Source: Emmonsiellopsis sp. PD_33
Lineage: Eukaryota > Ascomycota > Eurotiomycetes > Onygenales > Ajellomycetaceae
Reading direction: 5' to 3'
DNA: 24,481 nucleotides
Assembly: GCA_032988165.1 (NCBI GenBank)
Contig: JANTQF010000452.1
Coordinates: 1-24,481, forward strand
Of this stretch, positions 1-9,940 are shown piece by piece. Position numbers and translations under genes: made by a program. The first letter of the stretch is position 1, and every line of letters starts with the position of its first letter. Under the pieces are notes generated by a model, which was not told the origin of the DNA, did not search any database, and saw only the letters and a program-made list of their open reading frames with translations.

Positions 1-238
1 GTAGTGAGAAAGAAGACACCAACGCGAGGGTGCTCACCAGCAAGCCTGGTGGAGGGAAGGGGCTCTGGATTCTTGCGTAGTTAAGCGCGCGTGACTCGTG
101 AGGCCTTCCCATCCATCCATCCATCCATCCAGAGTATATAACATACACAGAAAACATCATAAATGCCAAACCTCCCCCCGCGGGGCCCTCCCTCTCCAAC
201 CACGCCACGCTCCCAAACCCATCCATAACCCACCTAAC
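1..238. other. Region downstream of the CoA synthetase; no gene seen
   Basis: This is non-coding as far as I can see. It holds the presumed 3' UTR and terminator of the minus-strand CoA synthetase, and a short (ATCC)5 microsatellite at 111-130. No canonical AATAAA signal is visible on the minus strand. The plus-strand open frame that crosses it (98-499) is a C-rich shadow of the synthetase. Confidence 0.6.
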
Positions 239-2571
239 CTACAACCTCGCCTTTACCCCGCCCCTCTCCCTCTCATTAAAATACTCCCTAACCCTCCCCC
301 TCGCCACCCCGACCACCTCCCCATCCTCCACCGTCGCCGGAACATTAACCTCCGCCTCAAACCTGCCCAGCACCGCATTCTCCACCAACTCCCTCAGCAC
401 GCGACGGAGCGTCTTGCCACTGCGCGTTTTGGGGATCATGCCGTGGCCCTGTATGATGCCGCCGAGGGAGGCGATGGCGCCGATCTGTTCGCGGACTAGG
501 TTGTTGACGGCGTTGAAGAAGGCGGGGGGTGGGGTTGCGGGGAGGGGTTGTTGGGGTTGTTGGGATGGGGATGGGGATGGGGATGGGGGTGTGCGGAGGT
601 GGATGAAGGCGAAGGGGAGGTGGCCTTTTAGCGGGTCTGGGATGCCGATTACGCTGGCTTCGGTGATGTCGGGGTGGGAGAGGATGGCTTGTTCGATTGC
701 GCCTGGGTTTGGTGTTAGTCAGGGGGATTTAAATATATTGAGGGTTGGATGGTAATGGTAATGGTAATGGTAATGGTAAAGGGGTGTGGGGGACTAACCG
801 GTACTAAACCGATGCGCAGCAACATTGATGATATCATCCGACCGCGACATGACATGTAAATACCCATCATCATCCATCATCCCCGCATCGCCCGTATCTA
901 TCCACCGTCCCGCAAACCGCTTCAGGTAGCCCTTGTAGAACCGCTCCTCGTCATTAAACAGCGTCGTGAACCCCGTTGGAGCCAGAGGCATCGCGAGAAC
1001 GATATTCCCCATATTCCCATTCTTAACTTCGTTCCCCTCGTCATCGACTATCCGCACATCGAACCCTGGCATCGGCTTCCCTGCTGACCCGGCTTTCACT
1101 GGGAATGGCGCATGTACCTCTCTGCTCCCGTGGTCCAGACCAATGGCGCCCCGCAGGGCAAGACCGGACATGGGAGACCCGGACTCGGATGACCACCAGT
1201 TGTCAATAACCATTGCGCCGGGTGCGGCATGTTTGGTTAGTAGATCCTGGTACGCGCGGATGATGCTTGGTTCACTTCGTTCACCGGCAAGGAAGAGCGC
1301 GCGGAGAGTCTTCAACCCGCCCTTTTTCCCGACTTGTTCAAAAAACTTGCCATCCGGGTCGTCCTTGCGGATGGCGCGGAGGGCGGTGGGCGCCGTGAAG
1401 AGGGTGTTTACTTTATGCTCTTCCACTATTCGCCAGAAGATGCCTGCATCTGGTGTTCCGATGGGTTTTCCTTCGTAGAGGACTGTGGTCGCGCCCGCTA
1501 AGAGCGGCGCGTAGAGGATGTAGGAGTGTCCGACTACCCAGCCGATATCGGATGAGCAAAACATGACGTCGCCGGGCCCCTTGATGTCGAAGAGGTATTT
1601 TATAGATAGATTGAGCCCGACGGCGTGGCCGCCGGCTTCGCGCAGGACGCCCTTGGGAAGGCCAGTGGTTCCTGTGCGTCATCTTGTAAGAATTCCGCTC
1701 GATCACAATATCCCACCCATTGACAATACGTACCGCTGGTATAAATAATATACAACCCGTCATTACTCTTAACCGGCACCGGTCCGGCCCTAACCCCGCG
1801 ATTCCTCGCACTCTTAACAATCCGCTGCCAATTGCGCTGGCCATCCAGTTTCTCCATGGGCTGCCACCGCAGCTCATTCCGCTGCCAGACAATAACCTTG
1901 GACGGCTTGAAGGAGCTCTTGGCAATTGCCCCCTCGACGAGGGGTTTGTAATTGATGACGCCCTTGGAGCCCTCGACTCCGCAGGAGGCGGTCATTATTG
2001 CGCGGGGCTTGGAGGCTTCGATGCGTTGGGCGAGGGAGGCGGCAGCGAAGCCGCCAAAGACAGCGGCGTGGATGGCGCCCAGTCGGGCGATTGCGAGGGC
2101 GGCGAAGAGGGCGGCGGGCACCATGGGCACTGAGTAGGATGAAGAGGTTAGCCAATTTAAATGGTTTAATGGAGGAAGCGGATGCTACGTACTATATATC
2201 AACACGACATCGCCCTTCTGTACGCCCTCCTCCCTCAAAACCCCCGCCAGCACCTCCACCTCCTCCAGCAGGTCCTTGTACGTATACTTTTCCTTGACGC
2301 CCGTTACGGGAGATTCGTAGATGATGGCCACATTGTCGCCGTTGCCATTGTGCACGTGTCTGTCGACGCAGTTGTAGGTGGTGGAGATCTCGCCGTCGGG
2401 GAACCAGGCCCAGTGCTCGTGGCTGACGCCGGTGGCGGGCAGCACTTTGGAGGTGCGGCGCAGGCTGCGGGATGGCTTCTTGTGCCAGTATAGCTGGTCT
2501 GCGTGGTGGGCCCAGAACTTCTCGGGGTCGCGGAGGGAGAGCTGTTGGGAGAGGTCTTGGGGGTGAGCCAT
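239..2571 (-). CDS. Short-chain acyl-CoA synthetase, ACSS3/PrpE (propionyl-CoA synthetase) type
   Basis: This AMP-forming enzyme activates a short-chain acid (propionate or acetate) to its CoA thioester through an acyl-adenylate. Four exons join in frame: 2571-2193, 2129-1734, 1671-799 and 702-239. The introns are 63, 62 and 96 nt, all GT-AG, and the product is 703 aa. ATG 2571 is the first in-frame ATG; the open frame upstream of it has none. Visible motifs are the P-loop YTSGTTGLPKG (256-266), FTAPTALRAIRK (from 350), NWWSSESGSP (416-425), WIDTGD (515-520), RSDD (535-538) and PKTRSGK, whose catalytic lysine is K646. FTAPTALRAIRK and the WW motif favour the ACSS3/PrpE branch over classical FacA-type acetyl-CoA synthetase; the true substrate is inferred. 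Two oddities are a Pro/Ser/Gln insertion at about 587-609 and a C-terminal A-R-L that fits a peroxisomal PTS1. The family is clear and the junctions follow from frame and conservation. Confidence 0.94.
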
Positions 2572-2686
2572 GGTGGGTGTGGTAAAGGACAGCGCGGGCT
2601 TCCCTTCTCGGCTGAGGGTGGGTGGTGTCAGTATGAGGAAGAGAGAGCGGTCCACGAATGGAACAAAGAGATGTATCAGCCGTGTG

Positions 2687-2698
2687 GTCTATATAGAC
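2687..2698 (-). promoter_or_regulatory. TATA box candidate for the CoA synthetase
   Basis: A perfect 12-bp palindrome, GTCTATATAGAC, contains TATATA about 116 nt upstream of the ATG at 2571. The position suits a fungal core promoter with a leader of roughly 80-90 nt. The assignment rests on position and sequence only. Confidence 0.5.
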
Positions 2699-4504
2699 GC
2701 TGGACTGTGGGGTATGGGGATATCAGTCTGGGGCAGAGGAGACCAACCAGCCAGGACAGGGAGCCTGCTAGTCGCACAGACTAAGCGCATCGGCCGAGGT
2801 GAAGCTGTCTAGTTCCGTTCGTCCAGCTGGGCCATCCTCGTCTGCATCCTCGTCTCTATCCGCATTCCCATTGTCGTCGTCGTCCAGAACAGCGGTTGTC
2901 TCTCTCTGTCTTAATGGTTGTGGTTGGGGTGAGGCTGAAGTTGGACTTGGACCTCGGCCATTTATTTCCCCACACCCCGGATTCTGTCCAGACAAAAACA
3001 GACGAATCGGTCCAGAACAACTCGCTGCACAGCTGGAGTTCTCGAGAATAGAACAGATTAGCTGCGACAAAGAATCCACCGTCTGCTACACAAAACAAAC
3101 TTTCCAAGTCATATCTTAAATGTCTAATTTTCCTTTGAAAATGAACCGGCACTGATGAGCGATGGACTTGCACAGTTAGATATATACGGGCATGGCATAT
3201 GATGTGTCTAGGTATGTGGATATGCAGTTATAGTGTTATGTCGGTAAATTGGCAGATACTCTGTCAGAAACATACATAGTATCCCAATGAGCCAGAAGAA
3301 ACAAGGGGGAAACCCATTGAAGAATAACATGTTTATATATATGTAAATATATCTGTATACATAAGAGAGGGAGGGGGAAGTATAATATTCTCGCATTTGA
3401 TCGTCTTTTTGAGGAAACGTGCGTTATTCTGCCGGCTCTCCAACAGCCGCCATTACGCCATGTGTGTGCGTTGGTTATCATTCTCTCTCTATCCTTCAAA
3501 ACATTTCCCCGTGTGTAGGAGGTCTCGTAGAGGGGTATAAAGGCGGCTTCCTTGCTCGACTGTCGCGTGCGAGAAACTGGGGAGAAGGGCGGTCGGAGAT
3601 CTGGGCTCTATGTATGTGGTGGATTGGCGACGAAAGTGCGTGCAGGGTTGTTTGGTGGCCCGTCTATGTCTTCCGCGTTGTGTCTGGTTTCCCGCCCAAG
3701 CCTCCACTATTCATCCACTAACATGGAACTGCTCCCCCTCGACGAAGAAACTGGGAGCTCGAGTACGCTGCCCTCAGGGAGCTGGGGGGATGGCGAAGGG
3801 GGGAGGAAAGTGAACAACGAAAAACGAAGAGATAAAATTGGGATAGGAAAAAAGGAGAAACAGAAGGAAAGGGAAAAGGAAATATTCTATCACTGATGTT
3901 GGTAAAATAAAATAGACCATCTGCTCCAGCTCCTCGAAAACCTTGAAAACAAAATCCCGAAGAAGAAATATTCAAATAAGATGGACATGAAAAGGGCAAA
4001 GGGACGAGAATAGGAGGATATAGGAACACGTAAAGCCTTAACATGCCGGTAACACCCTAGCTTGGAGACAAGATACATCGACGTTCCTTATGTAGTATCA
4101 TCCGGTCGATAAATACCCCATGACAATCGTGCAATTACCCGGCCGGATAGATCAATGCTCCGGTGCGAGTCAACGAAAATAGAAAAGTGACTAACTCAGA
4201 CCATTCCAAGGGGAAAAGCGCCGGATAATGGGGAGAAAGCTGGGAAAAAAAGGGAGAGGTGGTCGTGTTCGAGGCCGTAGACACTAGTACGTGACGAGGA
4301 TAACCCATGAAGTCGCCGCAGGCGGTGATGTCTCTAGGGGGCGGGGGTGAAAGCTTTCGAGGCAAAAATGGCGTAAAACATCGGATGGTAAGTCGGTGCA
4401 TCTGCATTCAACGCGATCCACCCAACATATGTGTGAAAAAGGAAATGAAGAGATAAAAATTCCCACAGGGATTAGAAACATATTTTCTCGTGGCGCCAAA
4501 TTGT
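2699..4504. other. Intergenic region: synthetase promoter and rasB 3' side
   Basis: This stretch separates the synthetase promoter from the rasB stop codon; both genes are on the minus strand. No open frame here has a recognisable protein character. The part from about 3200 to 4100 is AT-rich with runs of A and T, as expected for UTR and terminator DNA. I see no RNA gene or mobile element. Confidence 0.55.
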
Positions 4505-5322
4505 TCAGAGAATTCGACATTTGATGGGTCGGTGTGGTTTAGCTCGATCGGTGCGGAATTTGGTGGGATATTCCGGGCCGTTATCCCTTTGCGTGCCAGG
4601 AGCCCTGTTAAGCGGCGGCCGGGCGGTCTGTTGCTGCCGCTGCTGCCTCAACAGACGTACTACGTCATAAAAGGCCTTCTCGACATTGATGCAGTTTTTG
4701 GCCGAGGCCTCCACAAATTCGCACCCAAGCTCCTTCGCCAAAGCAGAGCCTTCCTGGGAGGAAACTGCTCGTTCAATTGCCTTGTCGCTCTTATTCCCAA
4801 CCAACATGACCGGGACCTTTCCCCCTGCGCCAGCTATTGGAGAGTTCATGGGCGATCCAAGGTAGCTGACTCCCGTAGGAGAACCAGAGCTTGCGGATTC
4901 TTTGACCAGCTGAATCTGATGATGGAACTTCTGTATCCGGGTGAACGAGGAGCGCGATGTGATACTATAAACCAGCACAAAACCCTCGCCATCCCTAATC
5001 CATTGGTCCCTCAAGGCGGTGTATTCTTCCTGACCCGCAGTATCCAGCACCTCCAGCATGCACGCCTGCTGGTCAATGACGACTTGTTTGCGATACGAAT
5101 CCTCAATGGTGGGGTCATAAGTCTCGACGAAATGGTTTAGACAGAGCTATTGTAGTGTAAGCCGCACGAGTGAAAGAGATGGTCATAGCTCAAGTACAAT
5201 GGATATGTAGGGGACGAAAAAAAGGAAAAAGGAAAAAAACGAACCTGGATCGTAAGAGCAGTTTTGCCCACACCTCCATCTCCCAGCACCACCAGTTTAT
5301 ACAGCTTCATTTTTCCCGCCAT
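4505..5322 (-). CDS. rasB: Ras-family small GTPase RasB
   Basis: This is a GDP/GTP switch that controls polarised growth and conidial development in filamentous fungi. Two exons (5322-5245 and 5146-4505) flank a 98-nt intron (GTTCGT donor, TAG acceptor) and encode 239 aa. The G1 loop is GDGGVGKT (14-21); G16, G17 and Q65 correspond to human Ras G12, G13 and Q61 and are wild type. The effector loop is YDPTIEDSY (36-44), switch II DTAGQEEY (61-68), G4 NKSD (144-147) and G5 SAK (174-176). An insertion rich in Ser, Gly and Pro (about 109-135), with YLGSPMNSP, is the RasB hallmark and separates it from RasA. The tail ends in Cys-Arg-Ile-Leu, a CaaX box whose terminal Leu predicts geranylgeranylation; no second cysteine precedes it for palmitoylation. 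The MAGKM start agrees with what I recall of Aspergillus RasB. Upstream lies more than 6 kb without a recognisable gene. Confidence 0.97.
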
Positions 5323-8300
5323 GGCTGCGGAAACTGCAACGTGGGGCCGCCAGTGAAGTCGTCAGTTCGAAGCCTTGGGAGCAAAGGCGGGCGCGAAACG
5401 AAAGAAGGTAACAGAAACACAGTCGATGCTCAGGCGCGCGAGAAGAGCGGGAATCGAACAAGACCGGGGGCGATGGCGATAAGAAAGTGAACGATAAAGT
5501 CAGGCAATACCGGAATGCCAAAATTTAGGGGAGAAGAAAACGAAGGCGACGACGAAGCTGCCAGCACGGGGGACTTCACTCAATGGGCATCAGCGGCGAG
5601 CTGGACGAGGGCAGCAGTCAGCAGGAGTGTCTTTGACGGGCAGAACAGAGGCCAGCCTGGGGGGGGGAGTAGCGGGCGAGAAACAGAGCCAGCGAGGCCA
5701 AGTGACGATGGAAGCCGTCATAGACAGGGCAATGCGATGCAGCGATAGGCCTGGGGCTCACACGGCGGCGGGTCAGGAGGGGCTTACCTCTGTACCAATG
5801 GCAGAATGCGAGGGACGCAAGGGGTTACACGCTCTGGCAGCAGGGCTGGCGGCGGAGAGACGGGCAGAGCAGCACAGAGGAGGATTCGTCCGAAGTAGTA
5901 CCCAGCACCAGCATGGACCAGCACAGGAGGGGAAGTAGGACAGAAGAGGAGCAGGCTGCTATTGCGTTGGGTGATCGCTGGGGACAGACCAGACTTGCTC
6001 CAGGCTGCGGGAGGATGGGAAGAGAGAGGCGGATGGTGGAGAGAGGAGGGAGAGGAGAGGAGAGGAGGATGAGGAGGATGAGGAGAGAAGAAGTTGAGGT
6101 TCGTCAATCAGACCCAATTGGGCCGTCCGATCAATGGGAGCCGCCTAGCCCGCGCGGTGGGGGAGCCAGCCAGCACGTGAGAGGCTTGGTCTCTACACTA
6201 TGCCTGTGTCGAGGGTCCCGATTACATTCACGGGCGGCAATCCAGCAGCGTAGATGGGCTCTTAATTGCTGCTGCGGGCTACTGCTCCTGTTTATCTGCC
6301 AGCTGGGGCGGAGCAGTGGACAGCCTGTGCGGTTAAGAAGGGCTGTTGTCCAGTTAAGCCCAGCCCCCTATCCGCCCCTATCCACGCCTATCCACGCCTA
6401 CAACTTAGGCGGTCCATGCCTATCCAGCCCACACTGGGAAATACACCTCCGGTCTTCTTTTCTTTTTCTCTCCCTCGCCAACAGATCAGAATAGCTAGCC
6501 CGAAGCGAGAAATCAAACTTGATCACAAATCCACGTGGGTCAAGGGTGGGATTCAGACTGGAAATACCGCTGTCGCCATCGCTAGCCCATTGCTTCCTAC
6601 GAGAAGGGGACCCGACGAGACCTGTTCAATGCCTTTGTTCTGTCGTAGCCGCTCCCTGCATGCACACCTCAGAATTAAATCGGCCAGGAGAACAATGGGA
6701 ACGCTGAATTCGCACTGGAGTCTGGGGGGGATGGGATGCAAGCAGCAGCCCGCGCTTCTCCTCTCCTGCTTGCCATTACCTTTTGCCGGCTGCGAAAATA
6801 TCCCGCCTTAGAAGCGCGCTAGACACCCATCGCCAGTCTTGACAACCTTCAACCCCCCAGTTCCGCTCCACAGTTCTCCGTAGGCTCAGTCGATGCCACT
6901 CCGGTCCCCACTCGCCATGCGGCACAGGGTCCATTCCGAGCCCTGGCAACCCGCTCTGGCTGACTAGACCCATGCACAAACCCATCTTCCTCCAGGCGAG
7001 ATTCGCCGAGAACTGCTGGCTTCCTTTGGGCTCCTCTTTTTTGGCTTTTAGGGGAACCGGCAGCGAGAGTTAGACGGACAAGCGTGCGTAAGCCAGTCTA
7101 TTGGAGTTTATTGTTTTTCCATACCACATAGCTTCACATTGTAGGCCCAATATCTGGCAGCCTCCAATATTTATCTGGCATTCCAGTCTCACTCCCACGT
7201 ACAGTCAGTCCTTTGTTGTTGCCCGCCTATCCCCGGCTCACCCTTGACGGTCCTGCAGGGCAGCAGTATGTTGGCGAGTCAATGAACAAACACATCGGCA
7301 AGGATTAGAGTTCCGTATTTTGCTTGGTCGGTCCCGTATCCATTCCATAGGTGGGGGGCTTCTTGTCTGCCGTCGCCCGTGCCTCCTCTCGACTCGCCAG
7401 CGGCAGGATGGATGTTCCTTCACAAGTTCACGTCCTGGCAGCGGGGCCGCTCCACCTGCGACCTCGCTCTCCTCGGACCTCCAACCAAAATGACAGGGGA
7501 GAATCCGCTCTCTTTTGACAGCTCGATGTCCGCATTGCAGCAATTGCCTGCCCTTTTGGGTCAATGCTCGGTTCAGAGAAGAAAACACCTTGATGGCTGA
7601 AGCCCTGTCGTCTGTATGATGTATCCCCGATTCCCCATGTTGTCCTATCCATATCTCCAATCAGCGCACATAACCAGGCCACTCACTCATCGTATTCCGG
7701 GAAGAGATATGCCGCGATGAGCAGATACCATCCAGCCACAGCGTTGCGCGGCTCGTGTTGGCTGTCAGGTACCAAACAGCTCTCAAATAATATCCCCCAA
7801 TGCATCCCGCAAAAACGGACGGGAAGAGTGGACATGTCACAGCCGTCACCAGCATCCAGGTCAGTGGGATGCCACTACCGTCGAGCTGGGAGCACCCCGT
7901 CGCCTCCATAGTTTTGCAGGGATATCTGCGCTGGATTGGCGTGTTTGGAGTTGCATACCTCGAGCTTCCTTTTGCTACGTTCATCCAAAGGATTCCAGGT
8001 TTTTGATAGTTCTGATATGTAACTATGCCAGGGTGAGAGGATGGCTTAGTCATCCACAGTGTTGTCCCGTCAAGTTGCCGCTCTCCATGCTTCTATCCAA
8101 CACTCATTCTTGATGGGAAGACCTGACAGCCTGAGGCAAAGGAACTGAATTTTAGGGGACTCTCCACTGCACATAACATATTCATGCCGTTCTCCCCATT
8201 GAACCGCTGCTTCGATGCCAACCAGACAGGTTCTTCAAACTACCCCGCCATCTCGCGGGACACTTCTAAACAGGCGCCAACACTCTGAGAAGTACAATAC

Positions 8301-9767
8301 AATACTTCGTCTCCCTTTGGAGTGACATTCTTTGACGATATAGCGAGTCGTCCCGATATTATCAACCGTTATGCTCTTTATATCTCACGGATAGGCGCTA
8401 AATGCCGTCCTTGTCTTCCATCCGCCTAGAGACAATCCTTTCTAGCAGATACATCCACGATGGAACATTCAATTCAGCAAAAGAGGGGATTCGTCAAGCT
8501 CGGCAGCAAACCGGGGCCAAGGCCGAAATAAGAAACGGAGAGATTGCCCTTGATTGCATTCATCTATTCCATGACTATCATTGAACCGGACACATGTTGG
8601 CATCCTCGGAACAAATGATGGTCTCAAAAACCAAGCACGAACCCTTGAACACTTCACAGCCTATCGCAATATTTCTCTTTGAAAGGCCGGGCGCAAATCA
8701 GGCATCAGAGGGCATCCATTTCCCAAAATTGAATGAGACAGGAGGAAGCGACCCTGTATCAGCGCTCTTCGTCAATTGGTAACATTTTTATTTCCAGGCA
8801 AGGAGGCCTTCAAGCACACTGGCAATCCTTGCTTGGGTGTCCTTGACGGCTGCCATTCACCCTCCTACTTCGGGGTACATTTTCTAGCCAAAAGCTTAAC
8901 TCTTATCAAGGCACCATGGGAATGAAACCAAAAGGTGCTGGCAGGATATTCCATGGCGTCCCCGTGATAGGTGGAAAAGAGCCAAGTTGATTCCGTCCGC
9001 CGTACAATGTATGTGATAGTGGACTTTGCTCTGGCATTGAACATGTGAATGTGCAAAGAAAGCATTGACCAATGCTGTGATGCGCACAATATCCATGCTT
9101 AGCTCACTGTGGCACAGGCTTTGCAAACTACCTTGCGAATCCCTTTTACAATACTTGTTTCCCTCTCTGTGCCTGGCTGAGCCTGCTCTCTTTTATGAAC
9201 AAAAAAGGTCGAAAATCGATTTTCACTCTTCAACTTCTGGAGCGGTAGGTGTTGAGGACTGCCTCAGCTCCTCATCATTCTTTCGAATGGACGGCAGGCG
9301 GATGGAACCCTTTCCATGGGATGAGGCTAGTCGCGGGAAGCGGGCCACTAGTACAGGCACGGTGCCATTACCTACGTTGGTTGGGCACATTAAATTTCCG
9401 AAAGGTTACTCGCATCATGCATTATTATGAAAAGCGTGCATACAACGTCCTTCTTATTTTCTGTGCAACAGGCACGTCCAAAATCTGTTTCGATGTATCT
9501 TGTTTCAACTTTCAAGCGCCTTCCCCCCCCCCCCCAATGGACCATGGTCCGAAGCCCGATATTTCCATCCGAGCTGGCTCGGTTCGTTGCCCTTGGCGGC
9601 TCAGACCGTCGTGATTCGATCAGGGCATTCGACGAGTGATCGATGGGGCGGGCCTTGTTTCCAACATCCGCTTGCTAAAATAACTCAACGGCCCAGCCGG
9701 CACTCGGCGTTCATTCCTCCTCCCATAGCCTTTTGTGAAGATACCCTGCTGGAACAAACGCGACGAC
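5323..9767. other. Gene-poor region upstream of rasB
   Basis: I found no gene in this 4.4 kb. The open frames are short, mutually overlapping and without recognisable motifs, and several begin at non-ATG codons. The part from 5500 to 6100 is purine-rich on the plus strand (GA tracts near 6000-6090), so the rasB-sense strand is CT-rich there, consistent with a rasB leader or promoter. A C13 homopolymer occupies 9523-9535. A long non-coding RNA or a long spliced rasB leader cannot be excluded from sequence alone. Confidence 0.5.
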
Positions 9768-9940
9768 GATTTCACGCCCTTTTTCTCAACCAGGGAGTCC
9801 AATTGGCCATTATGAACCAGGATCGCTTCATTAGACTCCGAAGATTTCACACCCTTTTTCTCAACCAGGAAGTCCAGTTAGCGACGACGACGACGACGAC
9901 CTATCTATTATGAACCAGGATCGCCTCGTTGAGCTCCGAA
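9768..9940. repeat. Imperfect direct tandem duplication, 75 + 98 bp
   Basis: Copy A is 9768-9842 and copy B is 9843-9940. Both begin GATTTCAC and end CTCCGAA. Both share CTTTTTCTCAACCAGG and TATGAACCAGGATCGC, with scattered substitutions. Copy B is about 23 bp longer because of a GAC-trinucleotide run at 9881-9900. A short CGACGA also precedes copy A. No coding role is apparent. Confidence 0.85.

Noticed and set aside
98..755. Plus-strand open frames of 113-133 codons
   Set aside because: They lie opposite exon 4 of the CoA synthetase and in C-rich or repeat DNA, with no recognisable motifs.
966..1478. 170-codon plus-strand frame
   Set aside because: Antisense shadow of synthetase exon 3; the minus strand has clear family motifs.
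2572..2655. N-terminal extension of the synthetase
   Set aside because: The upstream in-frame codons contain no ATG; the frame opens with a GTG codon, so ATG 2571 is the start.
4490..5140. 216-codon plus-strand frame
   Set aside because: Antisense to rasB exon 2, which carries all Ras G-boxes.
5297..5521. Upstream ORF overlapping the rasB start
   Set aside because: It begins with TTG and contains no ATG, so it is not a plausible upstream ORF.
5913..6494. 193-codon plus-strand frame
   Set aside because: Its N-terminal half is Arg/Glu/Gly-rich from GA repeats and the rest has no recognisable motif; it probably reflects composition.
7661..8053. 130-codon minus-strand frame with a mildly hydrophobic middle
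   Set aside because: No recognisable family, no promoter or splice context, and it overlaps other frames of similar quality.
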